Positions 22,001-33,015 of a stretch of DNA of 64,000 bases are shown piece by piece. Every line of letters starts with the position of its first letter. Position 1 is the stretch's first letter. Below the pieces are notes generated by a model. The model made no database searches, was not told the origin of the DNA, and saw nothing but the letters and a program-made list of their open reading frames with translations. The DNA comes from Todiramphus chloris collaris (Eukaryota > Chordata > Aves > Coraciiformes > Alcedinidae). The translations under genes and the position numbers were made by a program. The DNA lies in NCBI GenBank assembly GCA_025345505.1, contig JANVCC010000077.1:679998-743997 (forward strand). The letters run 5' to 3'.

Positions 22001-25000
22001 GGGATGCTGGGGGTCCTGTCATTGATACCATCTTCCATCTCTGCAGAAATTGGGCTCAACCTGGGCAGCATGATCATCTCAGAGATCAGGAGCAGCACAG
22101 ATGGTGCTCTGGGATCCCTCCAGAGCCTCTTGCAAGGTAGCGCTCCATTCCTGGGGGGCTGGCAGAGCCTTGGAAGGGACTGAGGGGCGTGATAGGGTTG
22201 AGAGCTGGGGTAGGTGTATGTTTGGGTAAGGCTGCCAAGGTAGGAGGTACACCTGGCCTCCCAGCCCCGGCCAGGAGCAAATGCTAAGACTCTGGGGTGT
22301 GTCCCTGTGTTGCATTTTTGATGGGTGTCCGAGGTTCAGCTGGATGAGGACAAGCCTACCGCACTAGTAAGATGAAGCCTTGAGCCCCCCCCGCTATCTC
22401 CCCAGGTATGGAAATGCTGGCAGCCACCTTTGGCAGCATTGCCAGCACTCGCTCGCGTCTCGAGGAGCTGCAGAGCAACTACAGCCGGCGACTGGCCAGC
22501 CTGCAGGGCAGCCTCAACCAGACCCTGCAGAGATGTGGCCACCCCTGTGGCAACGTGTCTTTGGATGGCCTTGCCTTCAGTACCAACTTCAGCATGGTGA
22601 GGAGGGGCAGGGTGTGGGGCGAGGGGCCCCCCGCAGCCCCTTCCCCGGCCTTCCCTCACCCCAGGCTATTCCCCACAGATCCCTGGTGTGGAGCAGCATC
22701 TGGAGGCACTGGGTAATGTGTCTGGCTCCAACATATCTGCTGATTTAGAGAAGGTAAGGGGTCGAACTCTTCCAGCCAGGAGCAGGGCTGGTTGCTCCTG
22801 GCACTGCTGGGGCTGTGCTGCGAGGGGGTGGCTTGGGAAGAGCCCCACCAGAAGTTAATTGCTGTTGTGTGGAGGGATGTGCTGGTTGGAGGTCTGCCTT
22901 GAACAGTCTGCCCACTGTCCTCACCACCCCTGGGTGCTGGCACAGTCAGGGCTGGGTGCTGGGGGGAGCCTGTCTGTCCTGAGCCACCAGGATGTAGAGA
23001 CAGAGGGGATGTGCTGCTCAGCCCTGGGCTGTGGGCAGGGACATGAGCTGTATGCTGTGCCACCTTGGACACAGGTTAACGGCACACTGGACATGACCAC
23101 TGACAAGGTGCAAGAGCAGTCCCAGGATCTGGTGACAAGTAAGCAGGGCTTTGTGCCTCCTGTTCTGAGTTCCCCCTCTCCCAGGGCTCCATGCTCCTTT
23201 CTCATCCTGTCCCTGCCTGGAGACCTCTCCTGCTGCCACCTCACTGCCTGCAGCCCTGGCTGTCCCCAAGTCCCTGTGTGCTATCCTGCTGATGCCAACC
23301 TTGACCAAAGCCACCCCCTCCCCTTCCTCTCTAGTCCCCGCTGCCCCAGGCTCCCCTGCCCCAGGTAAAGCAGGACATGGGCAGCAGTTCACGGCACCGA
23401 CCTGTCCCCATCCCTGGCAGAGACCCAGGACCAGCTGGGCCTCATCAGGCAGGAGATCAGGAGCTTGCAGGAGCAATTGCCACTCCAGGGTGTGGAGGAG
23501 AATGTCGGGGCCTTTGTGAACAATAGCATGTCGGTGCTGGAGGAGTACAGGGAGCCCATCATTGCCTTGGATGGGCTCAGGTAGGTGAGGGGCTGCTGCA
23601 TCCTCCAGCTCTCTGGTCTGGAGAGGCTCAGGCTCTCGGTCCTCCAGTTGCTGGAGGTGGGGGCTTGTTCGCTGGTAGGACTGTGGGTGCAGGGTAGCCA
23701 GAGCTGTGCCTTGCAGCCACCTGTGCCCTTTCCCTACCAGGGTGCCTGGGGGCTTTTTGCTCTTCCTGAAGACAGTTGCCAGGTCCTGCTGTCTGACTCC
23801 CACCCTCCTTTTGCCCCAGGTGGAGCGTGTGTACCCTTTTGTGTTGCATGGTGCTGCTGGTGGTCCTCTGCAACCTCATCGGGCTGCTGCTGGGGCCCCT
23901 GGGTCTGAAGGAAGGCGTGCTGCCCACACAGCGCAGCGGCCTCTCCAATGCCGGCGGGAATTTCTTCATGGCGTGAGGCTCCCTTGGCTGCCACGGACAT
24001 GTGTGGGAGCAGTGGGATGGGTGGGCAGGGCTGGTCTGAGGATGCCCAAGCTCCTAAGTCATCAATTTGCTCTGGTTTAAGAGCCTGCCCCATGGCAATT
24101 CTCTGTGCCGGTGGCAAACATGAGGGTAAAATACGGTGCCGGTGAAAGGTGTTCGAGTGGAAGCTGTTTGTGCCTTGCTGGCAGGGGCCTGGCAGTGTGT
24201 GTGTGGTCCCACAGCCCCACAGGTGGGGGTGGCTTGCGAAACTGGGAGAAGTCGTGCTGGGGGCTGAGCATCAGGGTACAGCCCAGCCATGCTCCAGGGT
24301 CCAAAGGTAGAGCGGAGACATGCTCATGGGAATGGGGGTGCTTCCTGGCATTGCTGGGGGGCAGGGGGCATGCAGGTCTGGGCTCTGTGGGCTGGAAGCA
24401 ACACTAGCATCAACACCAGGGTGCAGGTCCTTGGGTGCTAACGGTGTCTCTGTCCTGGCAGAGGGGTTGGCTTCAGCTTCATCTTCTCCTGGCTGCTGAT
24501 GCTGCTGGTGCTGATCACTTTTGTACTGGGGGGGAACACCTACATGATCATCTGTGAGTCCTGGCGCAGCCAGCAGCTCTTCCAGGTGAGCTCCCTGGGG
24601 GAAGACACCCCTGCCTGGAGTCACTGCTGCCCTTCTGAGGGCTGCTGCTGGAGTTAAGGCAGCACTGCCCAGTTTGGGATGATCTTTGCAGGTGTCTTGC
24701 CCTGCACGGTGTCTTGTTTTTCCATCTTCTTTCCATGCTTTCAGCTCCTGGACACTCCTGGCCTGGTATCTGGCTTCAACCTGTCAGAGCTTCTGGGCCT
24801 AGAGAGTGGCACAACAAACTTCTCAGAGATGTACAAGTGGGTTCCAGCACCTTGTCTTTGGGGAGGGGTATATCCTTGGCCTACCTGTCTTGGCTGTGGA
24901 CAGGCTCTGGTGTCAAGGAAGGAGCAAGGTGTGACTTGCCTGCATGGGTGAGGACATGCTCCTGGGATGGGGTTGCCCTCGTCTGACCCATTTTCAGCCT

Positions 25001-28000
25001 TGTGCCCCCCTCCGGCAGGCAGTGCCGGCGAGATGCTGCCCTGTGGCAAACATTGCATCTGGACCAGAGCTTGTCCCTGGACGAGCTCTTGAACATCAGC
25101 CAGGTGAGCACAGGAGTGCCAGGGTCTGGGGTGTGGAGCTGGGGCACAGGGCTGGCACTGGGGGGACAGAGAGGGGACAGCACTGTGCCCCGTCATGGCT
25201 CCCCTTGCTCTGCAGTACACAGGAGAGATCTCCACAGCCTTTGAGAAGGTGAACATCACGCTGAGCCCCATCTCCCTGCTTAGCCAGAGACAGAGAGACT
25301 TGTTGCTGGATGCCAGCCGGGCTGGGCAGCCCCCCAACTTCACCCTCACCCTGGAGCAGGTGGGCTGGGGGCAGGCTGGTGTTGGGATGGGGGTTCTGTG
25401 GGCATCCCACTGCAGAATCCCAGGGTGTCCCCTGCCATCCGTATCACCTCTTGGGGCAACTGGGCACGTCCTCCACCCGGGAGGCTCTGCCCTATAGGGG
25501 TATGCCACCCCATGAGCCCCATTCCCCATACTAATGTCTCTGTTTCTGCCTTTTCCAGCTGGATCAGAATGTGACCCAGGGAAGCCTCCTGGATCTAGCT
25601 GCAGAGCTGGAGCAGCTGTCAGAACAAGTGGTAAGAGACCATGGCACCCTGGGGCAATGGCCACCCTGTCTCCAGAGCCACTGTCTGTGGGTGGTCCTCT
25701 GCAGACCTGCCTGGATGCTGAGGGGAAGCAAGGCCCTTCACGCTTGCCCAGCTCTTTCCTCCAGCCCAGCCCTGTGAGATGGCTGAGGTGGGGCAGAGAT
25801 GCTATGCTGGGGGCCACTGCTGACTGCAGCTCCTCCAGGGCGCAGATGTGAAAGAGAACCTGAAGACTGATGCTCGCAGGCTGAGGGAGCTGCACAAAGA
25901 GATGCAAACAAGCTTCTCTGGGCTGTTGGTGAGTGATGCCAGGGTGTGGAAGGTCCTGCGAGTGCTGGCTTGGGATCCCCCAGAGCTTGGAGCCTGCTGG
26001 TGGGCTCGTCTGAGTCACGGGGCCCCCATCTCTGACCTCCCTCTCCATCCCCAGAAAAGCCTGAAGGAGAACATCCACTTGCTGCAGAGTGGGGCTGCCC
26101 AACTTGAGGTAAGAGCACAAGGGGTACTCCTGAGTGCACCCCAGTCCGAGGCACCCTGTAAAGCTCCCTTGAAGTCCCGCAGTGGTGATGTTGGGGGCTA
26201 ATCTGCAGTCTCAGGGGCTGGTGGTTGCTGTGGGACACCCCAAGCATGCATTGTAGGGGCTGCTCATGGGGCAGATGGAGGAGGGCCCACCTGTGGACCC
26301 TGCCAGGCACAGGCTCCCTCCACCCACAGTACTCAGGCACTACCAGCATGTCACTGCTGGGGACACCATAGCTCAGAGATGCTGCACCCCAGGGTGTACT
26401 GCCAGGCAAAGCAGGAGAGATGTGGGGACCCCACATCCCCCATCACACTGATTGAGATCCCCTTTCACCCCAGGCACAGACAAAAGCTGCACTGGACAAA
26501 GCCAGCAAAACCCAGGAGTTCCTGGACAGGGAGACGGCAAACATCATCAAGAACGTGAGCTCACTTTGCCTTGCTGCTGGGCCACCCAGTGGGGATATGA
26601 CCAGATCCCCACCTCAAGATCTCCCTCTGTGCAGGGATGCCAAGCAACGTCTGACTGCTCATCCTGCCCTGCCATTTTCACTGGGAGGTTCCTGTACACT
26701 TGGGTGCCCCCTCCACTTACGGCACCCCAGGCAGGGGGCGGGGTGGGTGGGGGAGTTCAGCCCCATTGGTGCTGGGTTGAGGTGGTCTGAGAGCCCTGAT
26801 CCTGACACAGCGGGGACATATGGCACGGAGTGGGCTGGAGGTGCAGCATCTCTACTCTCTGTTTGCCTGCTCCCAGGAGACGTGGGCCTTCCTGGAGGTG
26901 CTGCTGGACACTTTTGAGACCTATATCTCCTGGGCCAAGACCAGGGTGAGTTGAGCTTTCCTTGGTGGGGTGGAGGGAAGGGGAGGACAGGATGCAGGAC
27001 TTTGGGGCACAATGTCACATTCTGATCCCACTGTGTGCCCAGCTGACAAGAGACGTGGCACGTTGCAAGCCCATAGCTCAGGCCCTGGATAACGTGGAGG
27101 CCATCACCTGTAACTACCTCCTGGACTCTCTGGTGAGTGGAGCAGCAGTGTGTGGGGTGACATGTGTGTGTGGAGTGGCAGTGAGGTTCCCTTGCCCCCA
27201 TCATGCACGGGATAAGGGGTACCCATCTGTGTTCTGAGCAAGCAGGGCTCAACATCTCAGTGCACTGCTGTGGCTAAGAGTAAAGGCTGGGCTGTGAGAA
27301 GGCAGGGGTAGGTGGTCTTCAGGGGGGGCCTGGAAGCAGAGGAAGCTCTCCCGGTTACTGTCTGGGCCCTGATTGTTCTTCCCCCAAAACCCAGAATGCC
27401 TTCTGGTTCAGCTTGGGCTGGTGCACAATCTTCTTGCTGCCCAGCATCGTCCTGGCAGTCAGGCTTGCCAAGTTTTACCGCCGCATGGACATAGCCGATG
27501 TCTACAGGTGAGGAGCTGCCAACCCCCTGTGACCACACTGGGTCTGGGGTCACCCCCCGTGCACTGCAAACCGCCCCTTCATGTGCCCCATGGCAGCCCA
27601 CGGGGATGACCCTAAAGTAATGGGGGCTGGGAGGGAGCAGGGGGGGTGGCTTGGAACCTTTAGCCTCTGAAGATGGAAATGTTTTGGAGAAGAGCCTGGC
27701 TCTGCCTGCTCTGCAGCCCTCCCTTGGGCAGCCGAAGGGGCATGAAACCCCCTTGGAGGAAGAAGCCTGGCTTGCATAGCAGGGCTGCAGCCCCCGGCCT
27801 GGCTCTGGGACCTGCCACCTGACTCACTCCACTTCTGCATCATTTGTTGTGCTGGGGCCTCCAAACGGGAGCCCGGCTGGATGCTGCGCAGAGGGCAGGG
27901 TGCTGCGCGGTTGGCGTCGCTGCCACGAGGGTGCAGTGCTTGCTTGGGTGCCTGTGGCCGACGGTACCGGGGCCCTCTGACCAGCAGCCCCACTGCCCGT

Positions 28001-29205
28001 GCAGCTGCTGATCCCTGAGGGCACTGAACGGTTCCCAGTTGGATTTCCAACTGCTGAGGGCTATGGCTTGGCCCTGCGGTGCAGCCTGTTAGCCGGGGGA
28101 TCCCTAGCCCCAGCCCTCCGCTCCAGGGACACAGCTGCCTGCGGAGCCAGGGTTTGTAGCACCCACGTGCCCATCACAGCCCCTGCCAGCCTTCCTCCCC
28201 TGCCTGCCCCACTTCTCCTCGCTCTGTGTCCCAGCTCTCCCAGGACTCGTGCTCAGTTGTATGTGGTGTACACAGGATGTGGTGCTGAGCCAGGCTGTGA
28301 CCTGCCCACAGCATTCCTGGGGTTCCCACCTGGTGCCTTTCACTTGCCCCAGCAGCCAGTGGCTGAGCTGGCTGAAGTCATGGGTGCAGCTGCCATGGAA
28401 ACCTGGGGGAACTGAAATCATGGCAGAGGGGAGCTGTGTGCCACTGAGCTGGTGAGGGCAGAGCCCTGTTCTGCCTGCACAAGGAAGGAGCAGTGATGCT
28501 CTGGGGGCAACACGTGTCTTTTTTTTTGGGGGGGGGGGGGGGCAGGGAGACAGACTGTAGGGGCACATGCTCTGTGTCCAGATGGGGCAGCTGGGCTGGA
28601 GGGGACCATAGCACCCTGCAGCCCCCCGGTGTCCTCCTTGGAGATCCTTGGAAGTCTCCCTCTGCCCCAGGGGAGACCTTTTCCCACCAGGAGATGCTGA
28701 GCTGTCCCAGGAGGCATCTTTTTGTCCCACTGACACTGTCCCTTCTTATTTTCTCCCCTCCAGTAATGAAGCCTTGGAGATGTAAGTAGCAGTGTGAAGT
28801 CCCTGTGTGGGGTGGGGGCAGCTCCTGCGGCATGGAGTGGAGCAGGGCATATAGGGAGGGGGGGGGGGGGGCTAGGAGGACAGTGGGGTGAGTGCAGGCC
28901 AAGGAAGGTGCTGGTCCCAGGGAAGGACCAGGAAGGTGGGACCTGTGCAGTGTGGACTGTTCTGGGGGGCCCCCCCGTCATCTTCCCACACTCTTTAAGT
29001 TTGAGGGTGCTGCTGCTCCCAACCTTCCCCAAGCTCCTGGGATGGACCAGGTCTCTGTACCCTCTTTCCTGTGGGTCTCGGTGACAACACATCCTTGGCT
29101 GTCCCTTGTTCTCCTCTGTGGCTGGGGTGACAGAGGTGACCTTGGTTTTGCAGGCCACCCACGTTCAACACCTACAAACTCCCCCGGCCGTCCACAAGGC
29201 ATTAG
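19015..29205 (+). CDS. prominin-family five-pass membrane glycoprotein (third-paralogue, prominin-3-like)
   Basis: Cholesterol-binding protein of plasma-membrane protrusions, by family. Exons: 19015-19144, 20399-20460, 20695-20900, 21317-21437, 21571-21634, 22047-22136, 22406-22596, 22679-22753, 23075-23138, 23335-23364, 23421-23580, 23820-23972, 24462-24585, 24745-24836, 25019-25103, 25216-25359, 25559-25630, 25839-25928, 26055-26108, 26474-26554, 26877-26945, 27043-27132, 27395-27507, 28764-28781, 29154-29205. Phases all agree and give 809 residues. TM1 is at about 68-92, followed by a Cys cluster ([14 protein letters not shown]). TM2 lies at about 121-139, TM3 399-424, TM4 449-472 and TM5 750-775 ([18 protein letters not shown]), then a tail with YRRMD. 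Both large extracellular loops carry many N-glycosylation sequons. Hallmarks are shared with both PROM1 (GLLFII, YRRMD..DVY) and PROM2 (NAFWF..WCT), so the paralogue is uncertain. The start is provisional: no signal peptide is visible upstream of MELGNIS. Confidence 0.88.
21438..21439 (+). other. non-canonical GC splice donor in the prominin gene
   Basis: The exon 21317-21437 ends CCTCAG and the intron starts GCATGC. The next exon at 21571 continues the family reading (Pro-Gln-Gln-Ile, as Pro-Glu-Gln-Ile in PROM1). No GT donor within the exon keeps that match. This is either a GC-AG intron or a T-to-C change in this individual or assembly. Confidence 0.65.
28528..28542 (+). repeat. G15 homopolymer
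   Basis: Eight T followed by fifteen G, in the intron before the 18 bp exon of the prominin gene. Homopolymer length is unreliable. Confidence 0.85.
28858..28871 (+). repeat. G14 homopolymer
   Basis: Second long G run, in the last prominin intron 77 bp after the 18 bp exon. Together the two runs flank that exon. Confidence 0.85.
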
Positions 29206-29640
29206 TCCCCTTGCCTACAGCACAGGCACAGAGGAGATGGACATGTCTGCTGTGCTGTCTCCCCGAGTGCTGGGGAGCAGGATGGAACGCCCCGGATGAA
29301 AGTCTTTCCTAATCCCCTTTATGTGACAGTGCCCCGGTGTGTGTGGGAGGGGGGCTGCCCCTTGCACTGCTCCAGGTAGGGCTTCACCTACTTCCTCCCC
29401 ACCAGACCCTGTGGGCTTAGGGCAGCTTGTACTGTCCATGCCACTACCGCCTGCGCTGCTGGCCAGCAGGAACCTGCTCACTCAGGCCCCTCACTCAAAA
29501 AATGTGACTACTTACTTTTTCAGGGAGCCTGACTCTTTCTAAGGCTGTGATATTTTTTTTGTTTGTTTTGGTGTCTTTGGGTTTTTTGTTTGTTTGTTTG
29601 TTTACTTTGTGGTGTCAAACAATAAAGGGGGTGTTTGTGT
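29206..29640 (+). other. prominin 3' untranslated region
   Basis: From the TAG at 29203 to just beyond AATAAA at 29621. It contains a (TTTG)n tract at 29577-29605. Confidence 0.7.
29621..29626 (+). terminator. prominin polyadenylation signal AATAAA
   Basis: CAAACAATAAAGGGGGTGTTTGTGTG: a canonical hexamer with a GT-rich downstream element, about 415 bp after the stop codon. Confidence 0.85.
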
Positions 29641-31899
29641 GCACTGTGGGATGTGGCTGCACCCTTCCCCCCTGGCTGTGATGGAAGGACACAGGGGTAG
29701 GGGCAGGGAGGGTTCCCCACTGCTGGCACAACCTGGGGCTGTACCTGGGACTAGAGGGATCTCGATGGGGTGTCCAAGTGTGTGCTGCCGACAGCCAGCT
29801 CTTGGAGCCCTGACCCAGCCCTTGGGTCGATGCAGAAGCACTGCTCAGTGTTACCAGGGCTGGGTGACGTTCCACTCACCAGGCAGCTCTTTGCACCTAT
29901 GGTTGGGTGGGTGCCAGGTCCTTCCCTGGGAAAAAAATACACCAAGAGCCATGAGGTGTCACCCCAGTGCACAGGCATTTCCCTCTGCCCTCCTGTGACC
30001 CTGCTCTGTGTCATCCCTACGTTTCCAGTTAGTTTAGGGGGTACCTGCCAGCCCACATCTCCCTGCCCCTGCATGTCTCCACCCCTGCATGGCATCGATG
30101 GGCACAGCAAGACCTGCGTGTGCAGATAAGCCAAGGGCAACTTGCTCTGCACCCATGGTGGGGCAAGTGTTGAGTGCAGCTTTGTGCTGCTCCTTGGTGC
30201 AAGCACAGGGACTATCCCAAAAGCCAGGTCAAGCACAGGGGACGTACGTAAGCAGCTTGACTCATTTCCTTCACTGCAAGTCCAAGTCTCTCTGGCCAGC
30301 TCACCCCCTGTTACGAGGATCTGCTTTATCGCTTTTACCATTTGCCTTCAGATCTTCTAATCACTATTTTTTCCTTCAGGCGTTATCTGAAGCTGCACTG
30401 GCCTCACCTCCTGCTATCTCCCCCCAGCACCCATCCTGACTGCAGAGAGCCCCATGCTTGCCTATCACCCAGCTGAATCTGCCCTTTATGGCGGGTCAGC
30501 CCCTGCTCCCACCAAGGGTGCCCACCCTTTCTGGTCCTTGGGGCGGGATTTCCCAGCATGCCCTTGGAGGGTATTTAGCTCAGTTTTGTTTCCGCTTGCT
30601 GTGCCTTTGCTCTCCCTGACCCTAAACCCTCAGCCTCCCACTTTGTGACTGTTCTGTGCTTGTCTAGGGGCCGTGTATGGAGATGCCTATCCCCCAAGCT
30701 CCAGACTGGCCCCACCGCACGGCGTTGCCCACTTCCTCTTCCCTGGCCGTGTGTCGGGCAGCAGGCTGTGCAGGACTGCTGCTGGCTTGCTTCCGCTCGC
30801 TGCCTTTGCGGGCGCCGCTCCCTCCCTGCTCCCCTCTCTGCTCAGCCTCCCCCCGCAGCCTTTTCTTCTCTGCAGAGCTAGTGCTGGAGCTTGACCTTTC
30901 TTGTTTGCTGCATCACTGTGGCCACTTGCATCCAAACATAGCCCTGGCAATAAAAATATCCCCCCAAATTACTGCACAGCCTCTGCAAAGGTGTGGGGCT
31001 TGCTCTCAGCAGGTCCCCAGTCAGCATTGCCCTGGGGCAGTATCCCAGCCCCTGGAGCCCTGGCTCCCAGAAGGGTCTGGGTCCATCCTCCTCAGGCAAG
31101 AGCAGCATCAGACAGGGCCACCAGCTTCTCACGGAAGAGGTGAGGATGGCTCACTGCAAAACGTCCACGGCGGCTGCCACCAGCTGTCCTTTCAGGCCAC
31201 GCTCCCTCTGCTCATAGGAGTGGCAGCTGCCAGCATCCACTTCTCTGGCACGGGAGGGAAACCTGTGCTACCCCACAGCCACAGCACAAGGAAGCACCAC
31301 GAGGAAGGTCTCATCAATAGCCAGCCAGCCAGCCTCTAGAGAACAGTTGCAGCAGTTCCTCTTCCCTTTTGCCAGGCTTTTTTCCACCACAGGGACTTTC
31401 TGTAGCCGAGCCCTTGTCTGGGGGAGGCCCTGCTTCATCTTTACAGCAATCTGACGAACTGGGAACCCTCTGGCGGCAACTCTGCCACTGCATGCCCAGG
31501 ACAGCAGGTTTCTGCTGGGACCAGCTTAGTGCTCCCTATTGCTGGTTTTCCGGTAAGGAAGAAAGGGACAAGTTGATGCTCTTGAGGGAAAAAAAAAAAA
31601 AAAGTCTCCCTTCCTCAACTCTACCCTGGGCCCAGCACAACCCTGCACCACCTGGATGGCCCTTCCCTGTGGTGCACACGCTCCTGCCGGCCTGTGCAGA
31701 CTCTGCCTCCAGAGCTTCATGGTGGGAAGGAACTGAGTACCACAGGGACTGGGCTGTCTGGGCACAGCTCTATCTCCAAGCCCAGAACATACCACTGGTG
31801 AGCCACCCAGGGCAGTACCACAGTGAGTTAAGCTTGTCCCTTTTTCACCAGAAGTAAAATGAAACTGCCCTCCTTCCAAGGGTGTACATCCACAACATC
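29641..31899. other. intergenic region between prominin and HPS6
   Basis: Between two converging transcription units. No protein match was recognised. It includes a pyrimidine- and CpG-rich patch at 30640-30890 and an A15 run at 31589-31603. Nothing else is supportable. Confidence 0.6.
31589..31603 (+). repeat. A15 homopolymer
   Basis: Fifteen A after CTTGAGGG. It could be the tail of an old retroposed sequence, but no upstream element or target duplication was recognised. Confidence 0.75.
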
Positions 31900-33015
31900 C
31901 CGCAGTGCTTTAGGAATCTTTATTTTTTAAAAAAGTCTGTCTTCCATACTTAACCCCAACTCTTAAGAGGACTAATGCAGGTGAATCTCCCCCATTCCCT
32001 CCAATCTCATCGAGCCAGGGTCTGCCAGATCGGCAAGGCAAGAGACAGTTTCTTCAAACCACAGCCTGGGTCTCTCTCCTGGAGGAGAGGGCAGGCAGTG
32101 AGCACTGGAGAGACGCTGGAACCTGGATCTTCCTGCACGACTGCTCTCAAGTTACACTGACTTTGCAAACAGAGGCACAATATGAGCCAGACAACCCTGA
32201 CAAAGCCCCTTTGTGTGCAAAGGGCAAAGGTAGAGGAGATGGGAACAGAGGGCCCGGGTGTCCTGCAGCATAATCTATGCTTCCACAAAGGAAAGGGAGA
32301 GGCAGGGCCAGCCCTGAGCTTGCACAGGCTGCTGCCAGCTTCTCTGCTCAGAACAGAGTTCGGGTACCTTCTGGGATAGAGAGATAAGGGAATTAGGCTG
32401 CTCTCTTCAGCTAAGTAGCTGCAATCAGTCACAGCTCCAGGATTGATCCCAGAGGAATTGCAGTGAGACAGCATGCAGAGTGCTGCAGCTGCCAGCGCGT
32501 GTGCTGGGACCCCCAGTACCACAGAGCTACGTCACACTGGCATTTAGCATCTTACTGAGCCCAGAGCAGCAGGACTCGGTAACCCCCCTGCAAGAAACAT
32601 GCAGAGAGTGGGGTGGGGAAGACACTGTGTGTCTCTGCCCACCAGTCCACCACCACTTTTAGAGGATCAGGGAAGCAGAAGTGAACTTATGAAGGAGCCA
32701 AGTGAACTGAAAACAAAGTGCTTTGGGCAGAGAGCAGTTCCGTAGTCCTGTAGTGCAGCCAGCGCTTTCATCTGCAAACGCCCCTGGCATGCACATGCAA
32801 TTGCACTTGCTAGAAATAGCCAGAAAACCTGCCCTGGCTGCAGAGGAGATCCCCCAGCCCCAGCCACCCAGCAGACTCTTCGAGATGCTGCCACAGGGAG
32901 GCTTCAGAAGAGAGCAGGCTTACGTACTGCTGGGCAGGGAACAATTTCCTGGGGCGGGTGCAGCTTTCCCCTCCTCGTGCACCCAAGGCTTGGGATCCCA
33001 TTGTACTTTGCCCCT
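31900..33015 (-). other. HPS6: HPS6 3' untranslated region
   Basis: Runs from the HPS6 stop toward the AATAAA at 31919-31924. No coding potential was recognised on either strand. The boundary rests on the hexamer only. Confidence 0.55.
31919..31924 (-). terminator. HPS6: probable HPS6 polyadenylation signal AATAAA
   Basis: TTTATT on + reads AATAAA on -. It lies about 1.09 kb downstream of the HPS6 stop and leaves a 3'UTR of plausible length. Confidence 0.6.

Noticed and set aside
24741-26120. 459-codon open frame on the minus strand
   Set aside because: It lies antisense across several verified prominin exons and their introns in GC-rich DNA. Its translation has no family resemblance and is a shadow frame.
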